Positions 17,999-28,414 of a DNA stretch of 64,000 bases are shown here, piece after piece (position 1 is the stretch's first letter; every line of letters starts with the position of its first letter). Source of the stretch: Clostridium mediterraneense (GTDB lineage Bacteria > Bacillota > Clostridia > Clostridiales > Clostridiaceae); assembly GCF_900091705.1 (NCBI RefSeq), contig NZ_LT594783.1, positions 62,001-126,000 of the forward strand, given 5' to 3'. The translations under genes were made by a program, and so were the position numbers. The notes below the pieces were generated by a model. The model had not been told where the DNA came from. It saw only the letters and a program-made list of their open reading frames with translations, and made no database searches.

Positions 17999-18552
17999 TT
18001 TATATATTTTGAAATTATTTTATTATATACAACTTGCATATGAGGTTCAGCCTTTGTATAATTATTTATTTCAGAAATATTTATCCATGCAACATTACTA
18101 TTTTCATCAGATTTTATTCTTAGATCTTCATTTTCATCTGCCTCTACAAGATATGTTATTGAAAGATGAAGATGTGGAGCTACATATTTACCCTTTTTAA
18201 TATGAGCCATAACAGGAAGTATATCTATTGATGCTATATTTGTATCTAAAAATTTAGCATTCTTAACTCCTGTTTCTTCTGCTAATTCTTTTAATGCTAC
18301 TTTGGATAAATCAGAATCTCCATCAGCATGGCCACCTGTGAAAGACCATGAATTATATATATTATGATAAATCATAAGTGTTTTAGTTTTATCCTTGTTT
18401 ATAACAAAAGCTGAACTTGTTATATGTGCAAATTCATTTTCTCTAAATAGTATATCTTTAAATTTATCTATATAAGATAAGATTAATCTTTTATCTGTTT
18501 TTTCTTGTTCATTTATAGGATTATAATTTTCTATACTTTTAATATAATTCAT
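17980..18552 (-). CDS. Nudix hydrolase
   Basis: A 190-residue cytosolic protein. The Nudix box spans about residues 73-96: GGHADGDSDL, then ALKELAEETGV. The usual first Glu is Asp and the usual REL is KEL, so it is slightly off consensus. The core EExG metal-binding part is intact. Members cleave nucleoside diphosphate-linked compounds; this one cannot be assigned a substrate. GGAGGATTTT precedes the ATG. Its 3' end overlaps the shared terminator. Confidence 0.88.
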   Translation of the reverse strand: MNYIKSIENYNPINEQEKTDKRLILSYIDKFKDILFRENEFAHITSSAFVINKDKTKTLMIYHNIYNSWSFTGGHADGDSDLSKVALKELAEETGVKNAKFLDTNIASIDILPVMAHIKKGKYVAPHLHLSITYLVEADENEDLRIKSDENSNVAWINISEINNYTKAEPHMQVVYNKIISKYINKNSVS

Positions 18553-18898
18553 AAAATCCTCCTAAGTATTAGTTCTTATAATTATACCATGTTTTAATTA
18601 AGATGTACTTTTTTTATCTATATAAATATTTTAAATTAAAATTTAGTTTTCTAGTTTATAATCCTATTTAAATAAAATTAATATCCTTATTTAAGTGTGA
18701 GAATTTAAAGTTTAGCTATATTAATTACATATATTAATAATTGTGTAATTACTTATATAAATGTTTGCGTTTACATCTACATAAATGTTTACATATTTAT
18801 TTACTTGAGGAAAGTTGAAAATAACATAAAATTTTATAAGCAAATATATAAAGTTTGAATAATATGATAGTAAAGAACTATTATAAGAGGAAAAGCAT
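18553..18898. other. Intergenic region with a TTTACAT-type repeat
   Basis: No gene in about 345 bases. At 18760-18800 the words GTTTGCGTTTACATCTAC and ATAAATGTTTACAT repeat the motif family seen around the origin at 5590-5640 and 11450-11830. It is the only copy found outside the replication region. Confidence 0.45.
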
Positions 18899-19201
18899 AT
18901 GAATATAGCTAATGTATTATTCTTTATAATTGGGATTATTTTAATTGTAATTGGCTTAGTTATTTATAAAACTAAATCATTAAATATTTTTGAGGCTTAT
19001 GAAGATTTAAAAGAGTATAATGAAAAAAAATTATTAAAATGGATTACTATATCATTTACTTTAACAGGAGTAGTTATAAGTGTAACCTCAATTTTAACAA
19101 GAACTTATGATTTTATAAATAGTGCTATTGTATTTGGAGTTTGTATATGTATTTTGGCATTATTAGTTGGGGTTGGGTGTAGTATCTACGAAGAAAAATA
19201 G
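18899..19201 (+). CDS. Small membrane protein, DUF3784-like
   Basis: A 100-residue protein with three hydrophobic helices (about 5-23, 47-65, 75-93) separated by a charged loop (IFEAYEDLKEYNEKKLLKW). The layout is like the DUF3784 family of small Firmicutes membrane proteins, whose role is unknown. AGAGGAAAAGCAT precedes the ATG. A long hairpin terminator follows. Confidence 0.6.
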   Translation: MNIANVLFFIIGIILIVIGLVIYKTKSLNIFEAYEDLKEYNEKKLLKWITISFTLTGVVISVTSILTRTYDFINSAIVFGVCICILALLVGVGCSIYEEK

Positions 19202-19227
19202 TATAAGATATAAGAAGTTTCTAAAAT

Positions 19228-19290
19228 AGCTAATAGATATTCAAAGATAAATATTATATCTTTATTTTTGAATATCTATTAGCTTTATTT
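19228..19290 (+). terminator. Long hairpin terminator
   Basis: AGCTAATAGATATTCAAA pairs with the matching TTGAATATCTATTAGCT arm, with T-rich sequence after it. Confidence 0.8.
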
Positions 19291-19497
19291 AATTTATTAG
19301 ATTTGAAATAAATTATTATTTTTTACTTTGAATTGATAATTTAAATTTAAAAACTACAAGCTTTTATCAATATAATAAATATTTATTTTTCTATTGTTAT
19401 TTATATAGCGGTAGAGTATTATATAAATAATTTGATTTATGAAGGAATTTATTCAAGGTAAATTAATATTGCAATTATAATTTAATAATGGTGTTTT

Positions 19498-19528
19498 AGC
19501 TCTCAAATAAAATATAAGGGAGCTTTTT
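19498..19528 (+). promoter_or_regulatory. Hairpin covering the ribosome binding site of the symporter gene
   Basis: AGCTCTC (19498-19504) can pair with GGGAGCT (19518-19524), which contains the Shine-Dalgarno sequence. Five T follow directly, then the ATG at 19532. The element could act as a translation switch or as a terminator/attenuator. It is small, and no ligand-binding fold is evident upstream. Confidence 0.4.
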
Positions 19529-19531
19529 AAT

Positions 19532-20857
19532 ATGGATAATATTTTAAAAAATATAGGAATTTATATAGAATATCTATCAAATACAATTTGGGCAATAGCT
19601 ATGCCTTTAATAGCAATTATAACTATAGTTATTTCATTAAGGATGATTTTTAAAGTTAAAAATAAAACAACTTATTATCATAGAATTAATATTTTAAGAA
19701 TTACTAAAAATAGTATAGTTACTATGGCAACTATTATAGGAACAGGAGCTCTTGTCGGAGTTCTTGGATCACTTAGTAACATGTATAAAGAGGGGCAATG
19801 CTATATAGAAGGTATTTGTATATGGGGACTTATAGGATTAATATTTCTATCTCCATTTGCTTATAGTGAAACTTTAATGGGAAGAATAGTAAAGCTAGCA
19901 ACTAGTGATTATATAAAAAAGTTTTTAGGAAATGGAACTTCAAATTTATTTAAAGCAGTATTTATAATTATATTCGTTTTTGGTTTTGGGGGATTCCAAT
20001 TTAGTGCTATAAATGCAGCAACAAATATAGTATCTATAAATATAGGTAAAGGGCAAATTTCAACATTTGAAAGTTTCTTTATGGTAGTTGTTCCTTTAAT
20101 GGTGGTTTTATCAATAATAGTTCTTTTAAAGAAACAAGGATTAATAATAAAATCACTTGCAACTTTAACTACTATATCAGTTAGTCTTTATATAATATTT
20201 TTCTTTGTTTTCTTTTTTAAAACAAGTAGTTATTGGCCAATATTTTTCTATAGAATGACAGATTCTATAAGAAATCCTGTTAGTATGATGCTTGGAATAC
20301 CACTTGGACTTATGATAGGACTTCAAAAGATAATGCAAACAGCAGATGTAGGAATTGGAGTTTATGGAATGGTTTCAAAAGAAAATAAAGTTCATGAAAG
20401 AGAAGCAGCCTTAGCATCTGCAATAGTAATTGGACTATTGTTTATAGTTGGTATATTAGCAACAACTTATATTACTTCATATGGAGTAGAACATAGTATA
20501 ATTAATTTATCTGGAGATAGTTCTGTGGTTTTATCAGATTTTTATAAGACATCTATTAATGTTGCAGGAAATTTTGGTTTAATAGCAGTTGCAGCATTTT
20601 CAATATTAACAGGTTTTTGTGCACTTCTTGGAAGATATTATTATTTAAATATAATGCTTAAATGTTCTGAAAATAAAAAAATTATTACTTATATAATTCT
20701 TTTAAGTATTACAGGTACTTTTGCTGTATTTGGCTTTAGTATTATATTTAATCTTGTAAACTTACTTATATTTATAGCATTTACTATAAATATAGCAGCA
20801 TTATATGTATTTACAAAAAATGGTTGGAAAGAATATCAGATAAAAGAAGAAGTTTAA
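19532..20857 (+). CDS. Alanine/glycine:cation symporter-like transporter (AGCS family, divergent)
   Basis: A 441-residue integral membrane protein with about 10-11 hydrophobic segments. TIIGTGALVGVLGSLSNMYKEGQ, the FGGFQFSAINAATNIV block and LMIGLQKIMQTADVGIG correspond to the conserved glycine-rich and cation-site regions of the sodium:alanine symporters (AlsT/AgcS). It probably takes up a small neutral amino acid with Na+ or H+. It is diverged from the classic members, so substrate is uncertain. The start follows the hairpin-embedded AAGGGAG site. Confidence 0.7.
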   Translation: MDNILKNIGIYIEYLSNTIWAIAMPLIAIITIVISLRMIFKVKNKTTYYHRINILRITKNSIVTMATIIGTGALVGVLGSLSNMYKEGQCYIEGICIWGLIGLIFLSPFAYSETLMGRIVKLATSDYIKKFLGNGTSNLFKAVFIIIFVFGFGGFQFSAINAATNIVSINIGKGQISTFESFFMVVVPLMVVLSIIVLLKKQGLIIKSLATLTTISVSLYIIFFFVFFFKTSSYWPIFFYRMTDSIRNPVSMMLGIPLGLMIGLQKIMQTADVGIGVYGMVSKENKVHEREAALASAIVIGLLFIVGILATTYITSYGVEHSIINLSGDSSVVLSDFYKTSINVAGNFGLIAVAAFSILTGFCALLGRYYYLNIMLKCSENKKIITYIILLSITGTFAVFGFSIIFNLVNLLIFIAFTINIAALYVFTKNGWKEYQIKEEV

Positions 20858-20900
20858 AAGTAAGGATAATCTGAGTTTTTAGTTTATTTATTATAAATAA

Positions 20901-20957
20901 AAAAGCCTCTATATATGTAAATTCTTTAAATAAGTATTTACTATATAGAGGTTTTTA
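20901..20957. terminator. Bidirectional terminator
   Basis: AAAGCCTCTATATA and the matching TATATAGAGGTTTTT arm pair between converging genes. Confidence 0.8.
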
Positions 20958-20965
20958 TTTTAAAT

Positions 20966-21886
20966 TTATTTAATATCACTAGGAATAGAAGTTGCAGGAA
21001 CTCTATTATTTCCATCTACAGTATATAAATTTTTCTCTGCTAATGCTGAATTCATATCTGCTGCTGTTATTTGTTTACCATCTGGAGAAACATAAAATGT
21101 TCCATTTATTGTACCACTAACATTTACACTATAAATAGGAGTATTTCCAATAAAGTATGTAGGAAGACTTCCGTTTGAAGTTATAGTTCCAGTAGCAGCT
21201 GGATTAGCTTCTTTATATAAGTTTACTATTGCTGAATCACTTAAAGAATAACTAGATAGATTAAATTTATTTTCTTGAGCTTGGATTTGTTTATTATATT
21301 GTGCAATCTTATCTAGATTAGCTTTACTATATCCTGTTGTATCAATATTCTCAATTACATTCTTAGCTTTTTGATATTGACCATTATTCATTAAATTATC
21401 TATAGTATTCATATTATTTTTTTCTGTAACACTTAATTTTTCTTTTGCAGCAGAGCTATCAAGTAGAGCTTTTTCATTATTAAGTTGATTTCTAACTTCT
21501 ACAGATAAATCTCTTTTTGATAATCTATTTATTTCAAAAGCTGCTTCTGAGAAAGAGCCTTGTTTTATTAATGTATTAATTTTATTAAGAAGATTTTCTT
21601 CATTAACTTCATCTGATTTTGTTTGTAATTGTGCTTTTAAATCCTTTAATTGTTTATTTATACTTGGATTATTTATTGTCTTAGCTTTACTTATTAAAGT
21701 ATTAAGTTCTCCAGTAGCAAGATCAATTTGATTATTATTAATTTCTGTTTTAATTTGAGCTATTTTATTTGTTATATAATCTACAGTAGTCCTATCAGAA
21801 TAATTTTTAAACATCATAAGACCTGTAAGTGAACCACCTAGTACAATTAATAATATAATTACTAGAAATATTTTTTTTCTTATCAT
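20966..21886 (-). CDS. Membrane-anchored exported protein with helical repeats
   Basis: A 306-residue protein with an N-terminal anchor (MIRKKIFLVIILLIVLGGSL). The middle (about 30-215) is helical with TPR-like spacing (QGSFSEAAFEINRLSKR, NNGQYQKAKNVIENID). The C-terminus has a PepSY-like hairpin, TIYSVN-type strands and GTFYVSPDGKQITAAD. It belongs with the anchored proteins at 8189, 26460 and 39379 by layout. The longest frame starts 8 codons earlier, but AAAGGAG lies in that extension, 7 bases before the ATG at 21886. Function unknown. Confidence 0.65.
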   Translation of the reverse strand: MIRKKIFLVIILLIVLGGSLTGLMMFKNYSDRTTVDYITNKIAQIKTEINNNQIDLATGELNTLISKAKTINNPSINKQLKDLKAQLQTKSDEVNEENLLNKINTLIKQGSFSEAAFEINRLSKRDLSVEVRNQLNNEKALLDSSAAKEKLSVTEKNNMNTIDNLMNNGQYQKAKNVIENIDTTGYSKANLDKIAQYNKQIQAQENKFNLSSYSLSDSAIVNLYKEANPAATGTITSNGSLPTYFIGNTPIYSVNVSGTINGTFYVSPDGKQITAADMNSALAEKNLYTVDGNNRVPATSIPSDIK

Positions 21887-22078
21887 ATAGTTTCTCCTTT
21901 GTTGAATCATTTATCATCTGTTGATTAAACTTAGTTTTAAAATATAAATTAATTAAGTACCAAAATATAATTAATTAATAAATTTTTTATAGATATATAT
22001 TATCATATTATGGTTTTTATAGCTAATTAAATTAAGAATATTATTTGTAATTTATCTTAATTTAATTACTTATTTAAA

Positions 22079-22114
22079 ATAAAAAAAGGCCTGTCTATTA
22101 TAGACTTAAGCCTT
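22079..22114 (-). terminator. Terminator of the BFD-type gene
   Basis: On the minus strand AAAGGCTTAAGTCTA pairs with TAGACAGGCCTTT around a three-base loop, with small internal mismatches, then a T-run. Confidence 0.8.
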
Positions 22115-22123
22115 TGAATTTTA

Positions 22124-22441
22124 TTATCTTTTATTATCTATCATATTTTGGATTAGTGCTTTACATCTTCCACAAGTTGTACCAGCTTTAGTTAATTCTC
22201 CAACTTTTTCTACTGTATCTGCACCATTATTAATTGATTCAAGAACTGTACCCATTGGAACTTGGTTACATGAGCAAGCTATATTTAATATTTTTTCTAT
22301 TTCACTGATACATCCACCACAGCCTGTGCCTGCTCCTGTCATTTTTTGAATATCTTCAACTGTACGAGCTCCTTGTATCATAGCCTTTCTTATCTCTACA
22401 TAACTAACATTTTTACATCTACAAACAATTCTATCTGCCAT
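22124..22441 (-). CDS. Tandem BFD-type [2Fe-2S] protein
   Basis: A 105-residue cytosolic protein made of two BFD-like (2Fe-2S) domains. The first has CRC near the start and TGAGTGCGGC about 30 residues on. The second has CSC and AGTTCGRC at the same spacing. Each supplies four Cys, enough for one cluster. Single BFD domains occur in bacterioferritin-associated ferredoxin and in nitrite reductase or amino-acid oxidase subunits, where they move electrons or iron. A stand-alone duplicated version probably acts as a small electron carrier. The start at 22441 (MADRIVCRC) follows AAAGGAG; a longer frame begins 10 codons upstream. Confidence 0.85.
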   Translation of the reverse strand: MADRIVCRCKNVSYVEIRKAMIQGARTVEDIQKMTGAGTGCGGCISEIEKILNIACSCNQVPMGTVLESINNGADTVEKVGELTKAGTTCGRCKALIQNMIDNKR

Positions 22442-22537
22442 TCCTAAAAAATCTCCTTTGAAATTAATCAATATTAATTATTATATCATATTAGTTATTT
22501 GTTATTATACAAAAATATTACAAATATTATTAAATTT

Positions 22538-23488
22538 CTATCTAATACCTATATTTTTTAAAATTTTTATTTGGAGACCTTTACCTATATCTCTACCTTG
22601 AGGAATTATGACGACTTTACCATCTTTATTTATAAATATACCATGCCCACCTGTTACTCTATTTAGATGATATCCATTATCTTTAGCAATTTTATTTAAT
22701 TCTGTATATTTGTATTGAGTAAACACCTGTTTATCAGTAGGTTTAATTTTATCTTTATCTTTTTCTTCGTTTATACATCTATTTACTAAACTAATTATAT
22801 CATCCATAGTATTTAGGTTTTCACCTAAAGTTAATTTAGATTCATAGTTTATAAAATGTATTATTTTAGAATAATTATTACTTATAAGACTTTCTAAATT
22901 TAATTTGTATTTATCCATTTCATCTTTATATAAATCGAAAGATTCAATTCCTATAGATTCAATTAAAGTAGCTAGATAATTTTTAGTATCTATTTGTATG
23001 AGTTCTAGGTGCTTAATTACAGACATTGATTTATAACTTGCAAGATCATAAGCTATAATTTCAAGTTTTCGTAAATATTCTATATATACATCAGATATTT
23101 GATCTAAGGTATTAGAATTTTCTAATATTATTTTTCCGTTCTCAAGTATAGTTTCTTCAAGCTCTTTAAATAATTCATTTATTGCTTCTTTAGAAATTAA
23201 AGTAATTCTTTCACTAAATTCCTTTAAGGATTTAGAAATTAAGACTTCATTACATCTTCTATCAAGTTCTAAAGCTAAATCATTAAATAAATCTTTTATT
23301 AAATCTTGTATAGGAGTCATAAAGTCTATAAATTTTTCTGAGATTAATGAACTTGATGTATTTTTGCATTCTTTAGATAATCTAATTGCTTCATTTACTT
23401 GCATTCTTACTTGAGGATCAGCTAAATGTTTATTTATATTTTTATAATCTTTAGGAATTCTTTTTCTAACTTTATTTTTTGCTACCAT
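22538..23488 (-). CDS. Helical protein with C-terminal HicA-like domain
   Basis: A 316-residue protein. Residues 1-250 are strongly helical and charged, without signal or membrane segments. The last 55 residues (YTELNKIAKDNGYHLNRVTGGHGIFIN, then KVVIIPQGRDIGKGLQIKILKNIGI) match the HicA/YcfA dsRBD-like fold, including the G-G-H catalytic-His region and the closing ILK-GI helix. Stand-alone HicA is about 60-90 residues and is an mRNA interferase neutralised by HicB. No HicB gene is next to it. Whether the His makes it an RNase, or the domain only binds RNA, is open. CAGGAG precedes the ATG. Confidence 0.6.
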   Translation of the reverse strand: MVAKNKVRKRIPKDYKNINKHLADPQVRMQVNEAIRLSKECKNTSSSLISEKFIDFMTPIQDLIKDLFNDLALELDRRCNEVLISKSLKEFSERITLISKEAINELFKELEETILENGKIILENSNTLDQISDVYIEYLRKLEIIAYDLASYKSMSVIKHLELIQIDTKNYLATLIESIGIESFDLYKDEMDKYKLNLESLISNNYSKIIHFINYESKLTLGENLNTMDDIISLVNRCINEEKDKDKIKPTDKQVFTQYKYTELNKIAKDNGYHLNRVTGGHGIFINKDGKVVIIPQGRDIGKGLQIKILKNIGIR

Positions 23489-23848
23489 AAAATAATCTCC
23501 TGTTGAAATAGATATTATAATTATACATATTTTAAAGTTTAATAAAGAAAATAACTTTTTACTAAATTTTAAAATAAGGGCTTTTTTTTAATAGATATAT
23601 TATAGTTTTTTCTTATAAATAGTATATTATTTTAATAAGATAGAATTTTAATAAACTTATGATAATTTTTGATATTATTATTTTTTATAGAAATATAATT
23701 TAATATAGATAAGATTTATGCATTTCATATTATATATAGTAATAAGATATAGATGTATTATTAGGTAAATATAGTGTTATAATATTAAAAGGTATATTAT
23801 ATAGATGTTTAGTGTTTTAGAGGAAAATAATGTTGAGGTGATATTAAA
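23489..23848. other. Intergenic region upstream of pepF
   Basis: About 360 A/T-rich bases between divergent genes. The only element I can support is an extended -10 (TGTTATAAT) at 23775-23783, about 65 bases before the pepF ATG. No gene or fold seen. Confidence 0.5.
23775..23783 (+). promoter_or_regulatory. Extended -10 promoter element of pepF
   Basis: TGTTATAAT is a perfect extended -10. No clear -35 is present, which such promoters do not need. Confidence 0.45.
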
Positions 23849-25633
23849 ATGGATGGAAAATGGTCATTAAAAGAATTATATTCTGGATTTGATAGTAAAG
23901 AATATAAGGAAGATTTAAAAAAATTAGAAATAAAAATAAATAATTTTTCAAACTTTGCAAAATCATTAATAGACTCACAAGATGATGTAGTAAAGGCTCT
24001 TGAAGAACATATAAATTATTTAAATGAATTTAAAGAACTTTCAAATAGACTTCTTATGTATACAAATCTTATTGTAAGTGTTGACACTAAGAATACTATA
24101 GCACTTAAAAATATAGGAATAATAGAAACCCTTCTTTCAAAAACAGCTGATACTGATGCTAAATTATGTAAGTGGATAGTTGGAATTGAAGATTTAGATA
24201 ATATTATAGAAAAATCAGAGTTATTAAAAGAACATAGATTTTACTTTAGTGAAGTTACTGAGATGAGTAAATATGTTTTATCAGATAAGGAAGAACTTAT
24301 AATAGCTAAAATGAGAAATACAGGATCAGCAGCTTGGAGTAAACTTACTGATTTAGAAACATCATCTCTTCTTGTTGATATTGAGCTTGATGGAGAGAAG
24401 AAACAATTACCTTTAAGTATGGTTAGAAATTTAGCTTTTGATTCAGATGCAAATGTTAGAAAAACAGCTTATGAAGCAGAAATTAAATCTTATAAAAAAA
24501 TAGAAAATTCTGTTGCTGCATCTTTAAGTGGAATAAAGGGGGAAGTTATTACAGTTTGTGATATGAAGGGATATAAGTCTCCTTTAGCTGAAACTCTACT
24601 TTATTCAAGAATGAGTGAAAAATCATTAAATGTAATGATAGAAGCTATGAAGGAAAGTCTTCCAGCTTTCGAAAAATATCATAAAAGAAAAGCAGAAATA
24701 TTAGGACATAAAAATGGACTTCCATTCTATGATTTATTTGCTCCTTTAAAAGGTGGAGATAAAACTTATAGCTTTGAAGAAGCAAAACAATTTATATTAG
24801 ATAATTTTGCAACTTTCTCAGATAAGCTTTCAGCTTTTGCAAAAAGAGCTTTCGATAATAATTGGGTTGATGTTTATCCAAGAGAAGGAAAAGTTGGGGG
24901 GGCATTTTGTGAAAACCTTCATATGATAGGTGAAAGTAGAATAATGTTAAACTTCGGTGGAAATTTAACTGATATAATAACTCTTGCTCATGAACTTGGT
25001 CATGGATATCATGGCGATTGCTTAATGCAAGAATCAGCTATAAATGCAGATTATCCAATGCCAATAGCAGAAACTGCATCAACATTCTGCGAAACAATAG
25101 TTAAAAAGGCAGCTATAAAAAATGGAACAAAGCTTGAAGCCTTTTCAATAATTGAAGCAGAGCTTTCAGATTGTGCTCAAATTATAGTTGATATATTAAG
25201 TAGATTTTTATTTGAATCAGAAGTATTTGAAAAAAGAAAAGAAGGAGCTCTTTCAGCAGATGAACTTAAGGAAATAATGATAAATGCTCAAAAAGCTACT
25301 TATGGAGAGGGGCTTGATAGTAATTATATGCATCCATATATGTGGGCATGTAAACCACATTATTACTATGCAAGTGAAAATTTCTATAACTTCCCTTATG
25401 CATTTGGACTTTTATTTGCTAAAGGACTTTATGCTGAGTATTTAAAAAGAGGGAATGAATTTGTAAAAGCTTATGATGAACTTTTATCAGTTACAGGTAA
25501 GAATAAGCTTATAGATGTAACAAAGCTTATGAATATAGACATAGAATCAAAAGAATTCTGGAAAAATTCTTTAAAGACAATAGAAGAAGATATAGAAAAG
25601 TTTATTGAAATAAGTAAAGAAATATATAAGTAA
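23849..25633 (+). CDS. pepF: Oligoendopeptidase F (M3 zinc metallopeptidase)
   Basis: A 594-residue cytosolic peptidase of the usual PepF length. The zinc motif is HELGH (His381, Glu382, His385), with the distal ligand Glu in MPIAETASTFCE. NLHMIGESRIMLNFGGN and the C-terminal YYYASENFYNFPYAFG segment are typical of M3B family members. It degrades oligopeptides of roughly 7-17 residues inside the cell. GAGGTGAT precedes the ATG. Single-gene unit with its own terminator. Confidence 0.96.
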   Translation: MDGKWSLKELYSGFDSKEYKEDLKKLEIKINNFSNFAKSLIDSQDDVVKALEEHINYLNEFKELSNRLLMYTNLIVSVDTKNTIALKNIGIIETLLSKTADTDAKLCKWIVGIEDLDNIIEKSELLKEHRFYFSEVTEMSKYVLSDKEELIIAKMRNTGSAAWSKLTDLETSSLLVDIELDGEKKQLPLSMVRNLAFDSDANVRKTAYEAEIKSYKKIENSVAASLSGIKGEVITVCDMKGYKSPLAETLLYSRMSEKSLNVMIEAMKESLPAFEKYHKRKAEILGHKNGLPFYDLFAPLKGGDKTYSFEEAKQFILDNFATFSDKLSAFAKRAFDNNWVDVYPREGKVGGAFCENLHMIGESRIMLNFGGNLTDIITLAHELGHGYHGDCLMQESAINADYPMPIAETASTFCETIVKKAAIKNGTKLEAFSIIEAELSDCAQIIVDILSRFLFESEVFEKRKEGALSADELKEIMINAQKATYGEGLDSNYMHPYMWACKPHYYYASENFYNFPYAFGLLFAKGLYAEYLKRGNEFVKAYDELLSVTGKNKLIDVTKLMNIDIESKEFWKNSLKTIEEDIEKFIEISKEIYK

Positions 25634-25638
25634 ATAAT

Positions 25639-25677
25639 AAAAATAGCTATCTATTTATATAGATAGCTATTTTTATT
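25639..25677 (+). terminator. Terminator of pepF
   Basis: AAATAGCTATCT and AGATAGCTATTT pair perfectly around an 8-base loop, then TTTTATT. Confidence 0.9.
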
Positions 25678-25805
25678 ACAAGGAAGCATATTTAATCCTA
25701 GAGTGTTAGTTAAATATTTACAATCAGTTTATATGATATTTATTGTAATATTGTAAAATGTTATTGTTATAAAATTTGTCTATTTAATTAATGGGAGATA
25801 TAGAT

Positions 25806-26408
25806 ATGAATCTTAATATAGAAAATATAGCTTTTTTAATAGTCAGTTCTTTAATAATAATTATTATGTTGTTATCTATGATTCTAATAAAACTAAAAGT
25901 AGAATTGCAAAAAGGCAGAAAAAAAGAAATGGAATTAACAAAATTAATAGATTACGATTATTTAACTAAAGTTTATTCAAAGAAATATATATATGAAAAA
26001 TTAAAATATTTAAAATATAGTAAGAAAAAATTTTATGTAATAATGTTTGATCTAGATAATTTTAAATTTATAAATGATACTTATGGACATAATTTTGGAG
26101 ATGAAGTACTTATAAAGGTATCATCAGCAATAAATGAGATTATAAAAGAAATTGGAATAATAGGAAGATTTGGGGGAGAAGAATTTTTAGTTATTATAGA
26201 TAAAACTAATTATGATATAGATACTGTAATTTTAAAGATAAAAGATAGTGTGAAAGATTTAGAATTATCTAAAGATATTAATATAACCTTAAGTGGGGGA
26301 GCTAAGATTTGTTATAATGAAGATATAACTGAGATTTTATTAAAAGTTGATGAGCTTTTATATAAAGTTAAAAGGAATGGAAAAGATAATATATTAATTG
26401 ATAACTAA
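25806..26408 (+). CDS. Membrane-anchored diguanylate cyclase (GGDEF)
   Basis: A 200-residue protein with one N-terminal membrane helix (about 6-30) and a GGDEF domain. The start of the domain is YDYLTKVYSKKY, then FDLDNFKFINDTYGHNFGDEVL, and the active site is GRFGGEEF, an accepted GGEEF variant. It should make cyclic di-GMP. I see no RxxD inhibitory site five residues upstream (the sequence there is IKEIGII), so product inhibition may be absent. There is no sensory domain beyond the anchor. The ATG at 25806 has GGGAG at good spacing; the frame also runs five codons further up. Confidence 0.92.
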   Translation: MNLNIENIAFLIVSSLIIIIMLLSMILIKLKVELQKGRKKEMELTKLIDYDYLTKVYSKKYIYEKLKYLKYSKKKFYVIMFDLDNFKFINDTYGHNFGDEVLIKVSSAINEIIKEIGIIGRFGGEEFLVIIDKTNYDIDTVILKIKDSVKDLELSKDINITLSGGAKICYNEDITEILLKVDELLYKVKRNGKDNILIDN

Positions 26409-26410
26409 AA

Positions 26411-26446
26411 TAAAGGAGATATCCTATTTGGATAACTCCTTATTTT
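26411..26446. terminator. Terminator between converging genes
   Basis: AAGGAGATATCC pairs with GGATAACTCCTT with one mismatch and a five-base loop. Confidence 0.75.
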
Positions 26447-26459
26447 GATATTAAATTAA

Positions 26460-27320
<861 letters not shown>

Positions 27321-27529
27321 TTGCTTTCCTCTCTTAAAATATACTCTAATATAGTTTATACATAAAAAATATAAAAAAACAAGATATTTAATATAAAAAG
27401 TTATTGTAAAAAATATTTAATATAGATAAATTTAAGATAGCTTCACCCTTTTTCCAAATTAACATTAAATATATAGATTTTTTTTCGGAAAATATATAAT
27501 TAAAAAAAACTATATACACATAATAATAA

Positions 27530-28354
27530 ATGAAACTAAAGAAAAAATTTTATAGAAGTGTTGGTGAGGGTATGCTAAAGAAAATTATTATTTTAACTTT
27601 GACTTTAGCTACTTTAAACTGTTCAACAGTAAATGTAGAGAAGAGTCGAGGATATGGAGTTATGGAAGTAAGTACAAATAAAGTTTATAGTGCTAGTTTT
27701 TTTGAGAAAGAAATATCGATAGAAGAAGTTTTATCTATAGTTTCGAAATATAAAAAGAATGGGGAATATTCAAAAGCTATAAGATTTATTGAAGAAAATA
27801 AAAATAATGTAGAAAATGATGCAGAACTAATGGAGGAGATAGAAAATCTAAAAATTTTAGTAAAAGAAAGATTAAGAGAGTATAGTAAAGAAGAAGTTGC
27901 TAAAAATGATGATTTAAAGATGTATTATAATAATATAACTAATGAGAAAATAAATACTTTATCAATAAAAAGTAATACACCTTATCTTTTATTCATTAGT
28001 ATAGAGGATCAAAAAATCTATGTTTATAAAAATAATAATAATATTTGGGAGAGGGAAAAGGAATTTAAATGTGCTTCAGGAGAAGAAGGAACAGAAACTC
28101 CTATAGGAATATTTAAAACGGGAGCTAGAGGAACTTGGTTTCATAGTGCAAAATTTAATAAGGGAGCTAAATATTATACTCAGTTTGATGGAGAGTTTTT
28201 AATTCATTCAGTACCTTATTACACTGATAGATTTAGAGTATGGGAAAAAAATCTTGATAGACCTATGTCTCATGGATGTGTAAGAACCGAGACAGAGGAT
28301 GCAAAATGGATATATGAAAATATACCATATGGAACTAAGGTTATAATATATTGA
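27530..28354 (+). CDS. L,D-transpeptidase (YkuD domain) lipoprotein-like
   Basis: A 274-residue exported enzyme. The C-terminal YkuD domain (about 143-274) holds TPIGIFKTG, the FLIHSVPYY stretch and the catalytic SHGCVRTETEDAKWIY motif with its nucleophilic Cys (near 249). Such enzymes make 3-3 cross-links in peptidoglycan or attach proteins to it. A helical region with TPR-like spacing lies between. The hydrophobic stretch LKKIIILTLTLATLNCS has a lipobox-like end (LNC). The start is uncertain: the ATG at 27530 has no ribosome site, and the ATG at 27572 begins the signal peptide but its GTGAGGG is very close. Confidence 0.85.
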   Translation: MKLKKKFYRSVGEGMLKKIIILTLTLATLNCSTVNVEKSRGYGVMEVSTNKVYSASFFEKEISIEEVLSIVSKYKKNGEYSKAIRFIEENKNNVENDAELMEEIENLKILVKERLREYSKEEVAKNDDLKMYYNNITNEKINTLSIKSNTPYLLFISIEDQKIYVYKNNNNIWEREKEFKCASGEEGTETPIGIFKTGARGTWFHSAKFNKGAKYYTQFDGEFLIHSVPYYTDRFRVWEKNLDRPMSHGCVRTETEDAKWIYENIPYGTKVIIY

Positions 28355-28414
28355 TATTTTTAAAATTTTAATTGCATATAATTTAATATATAAATAGATT
28401 ATGGAGGGTATTTT

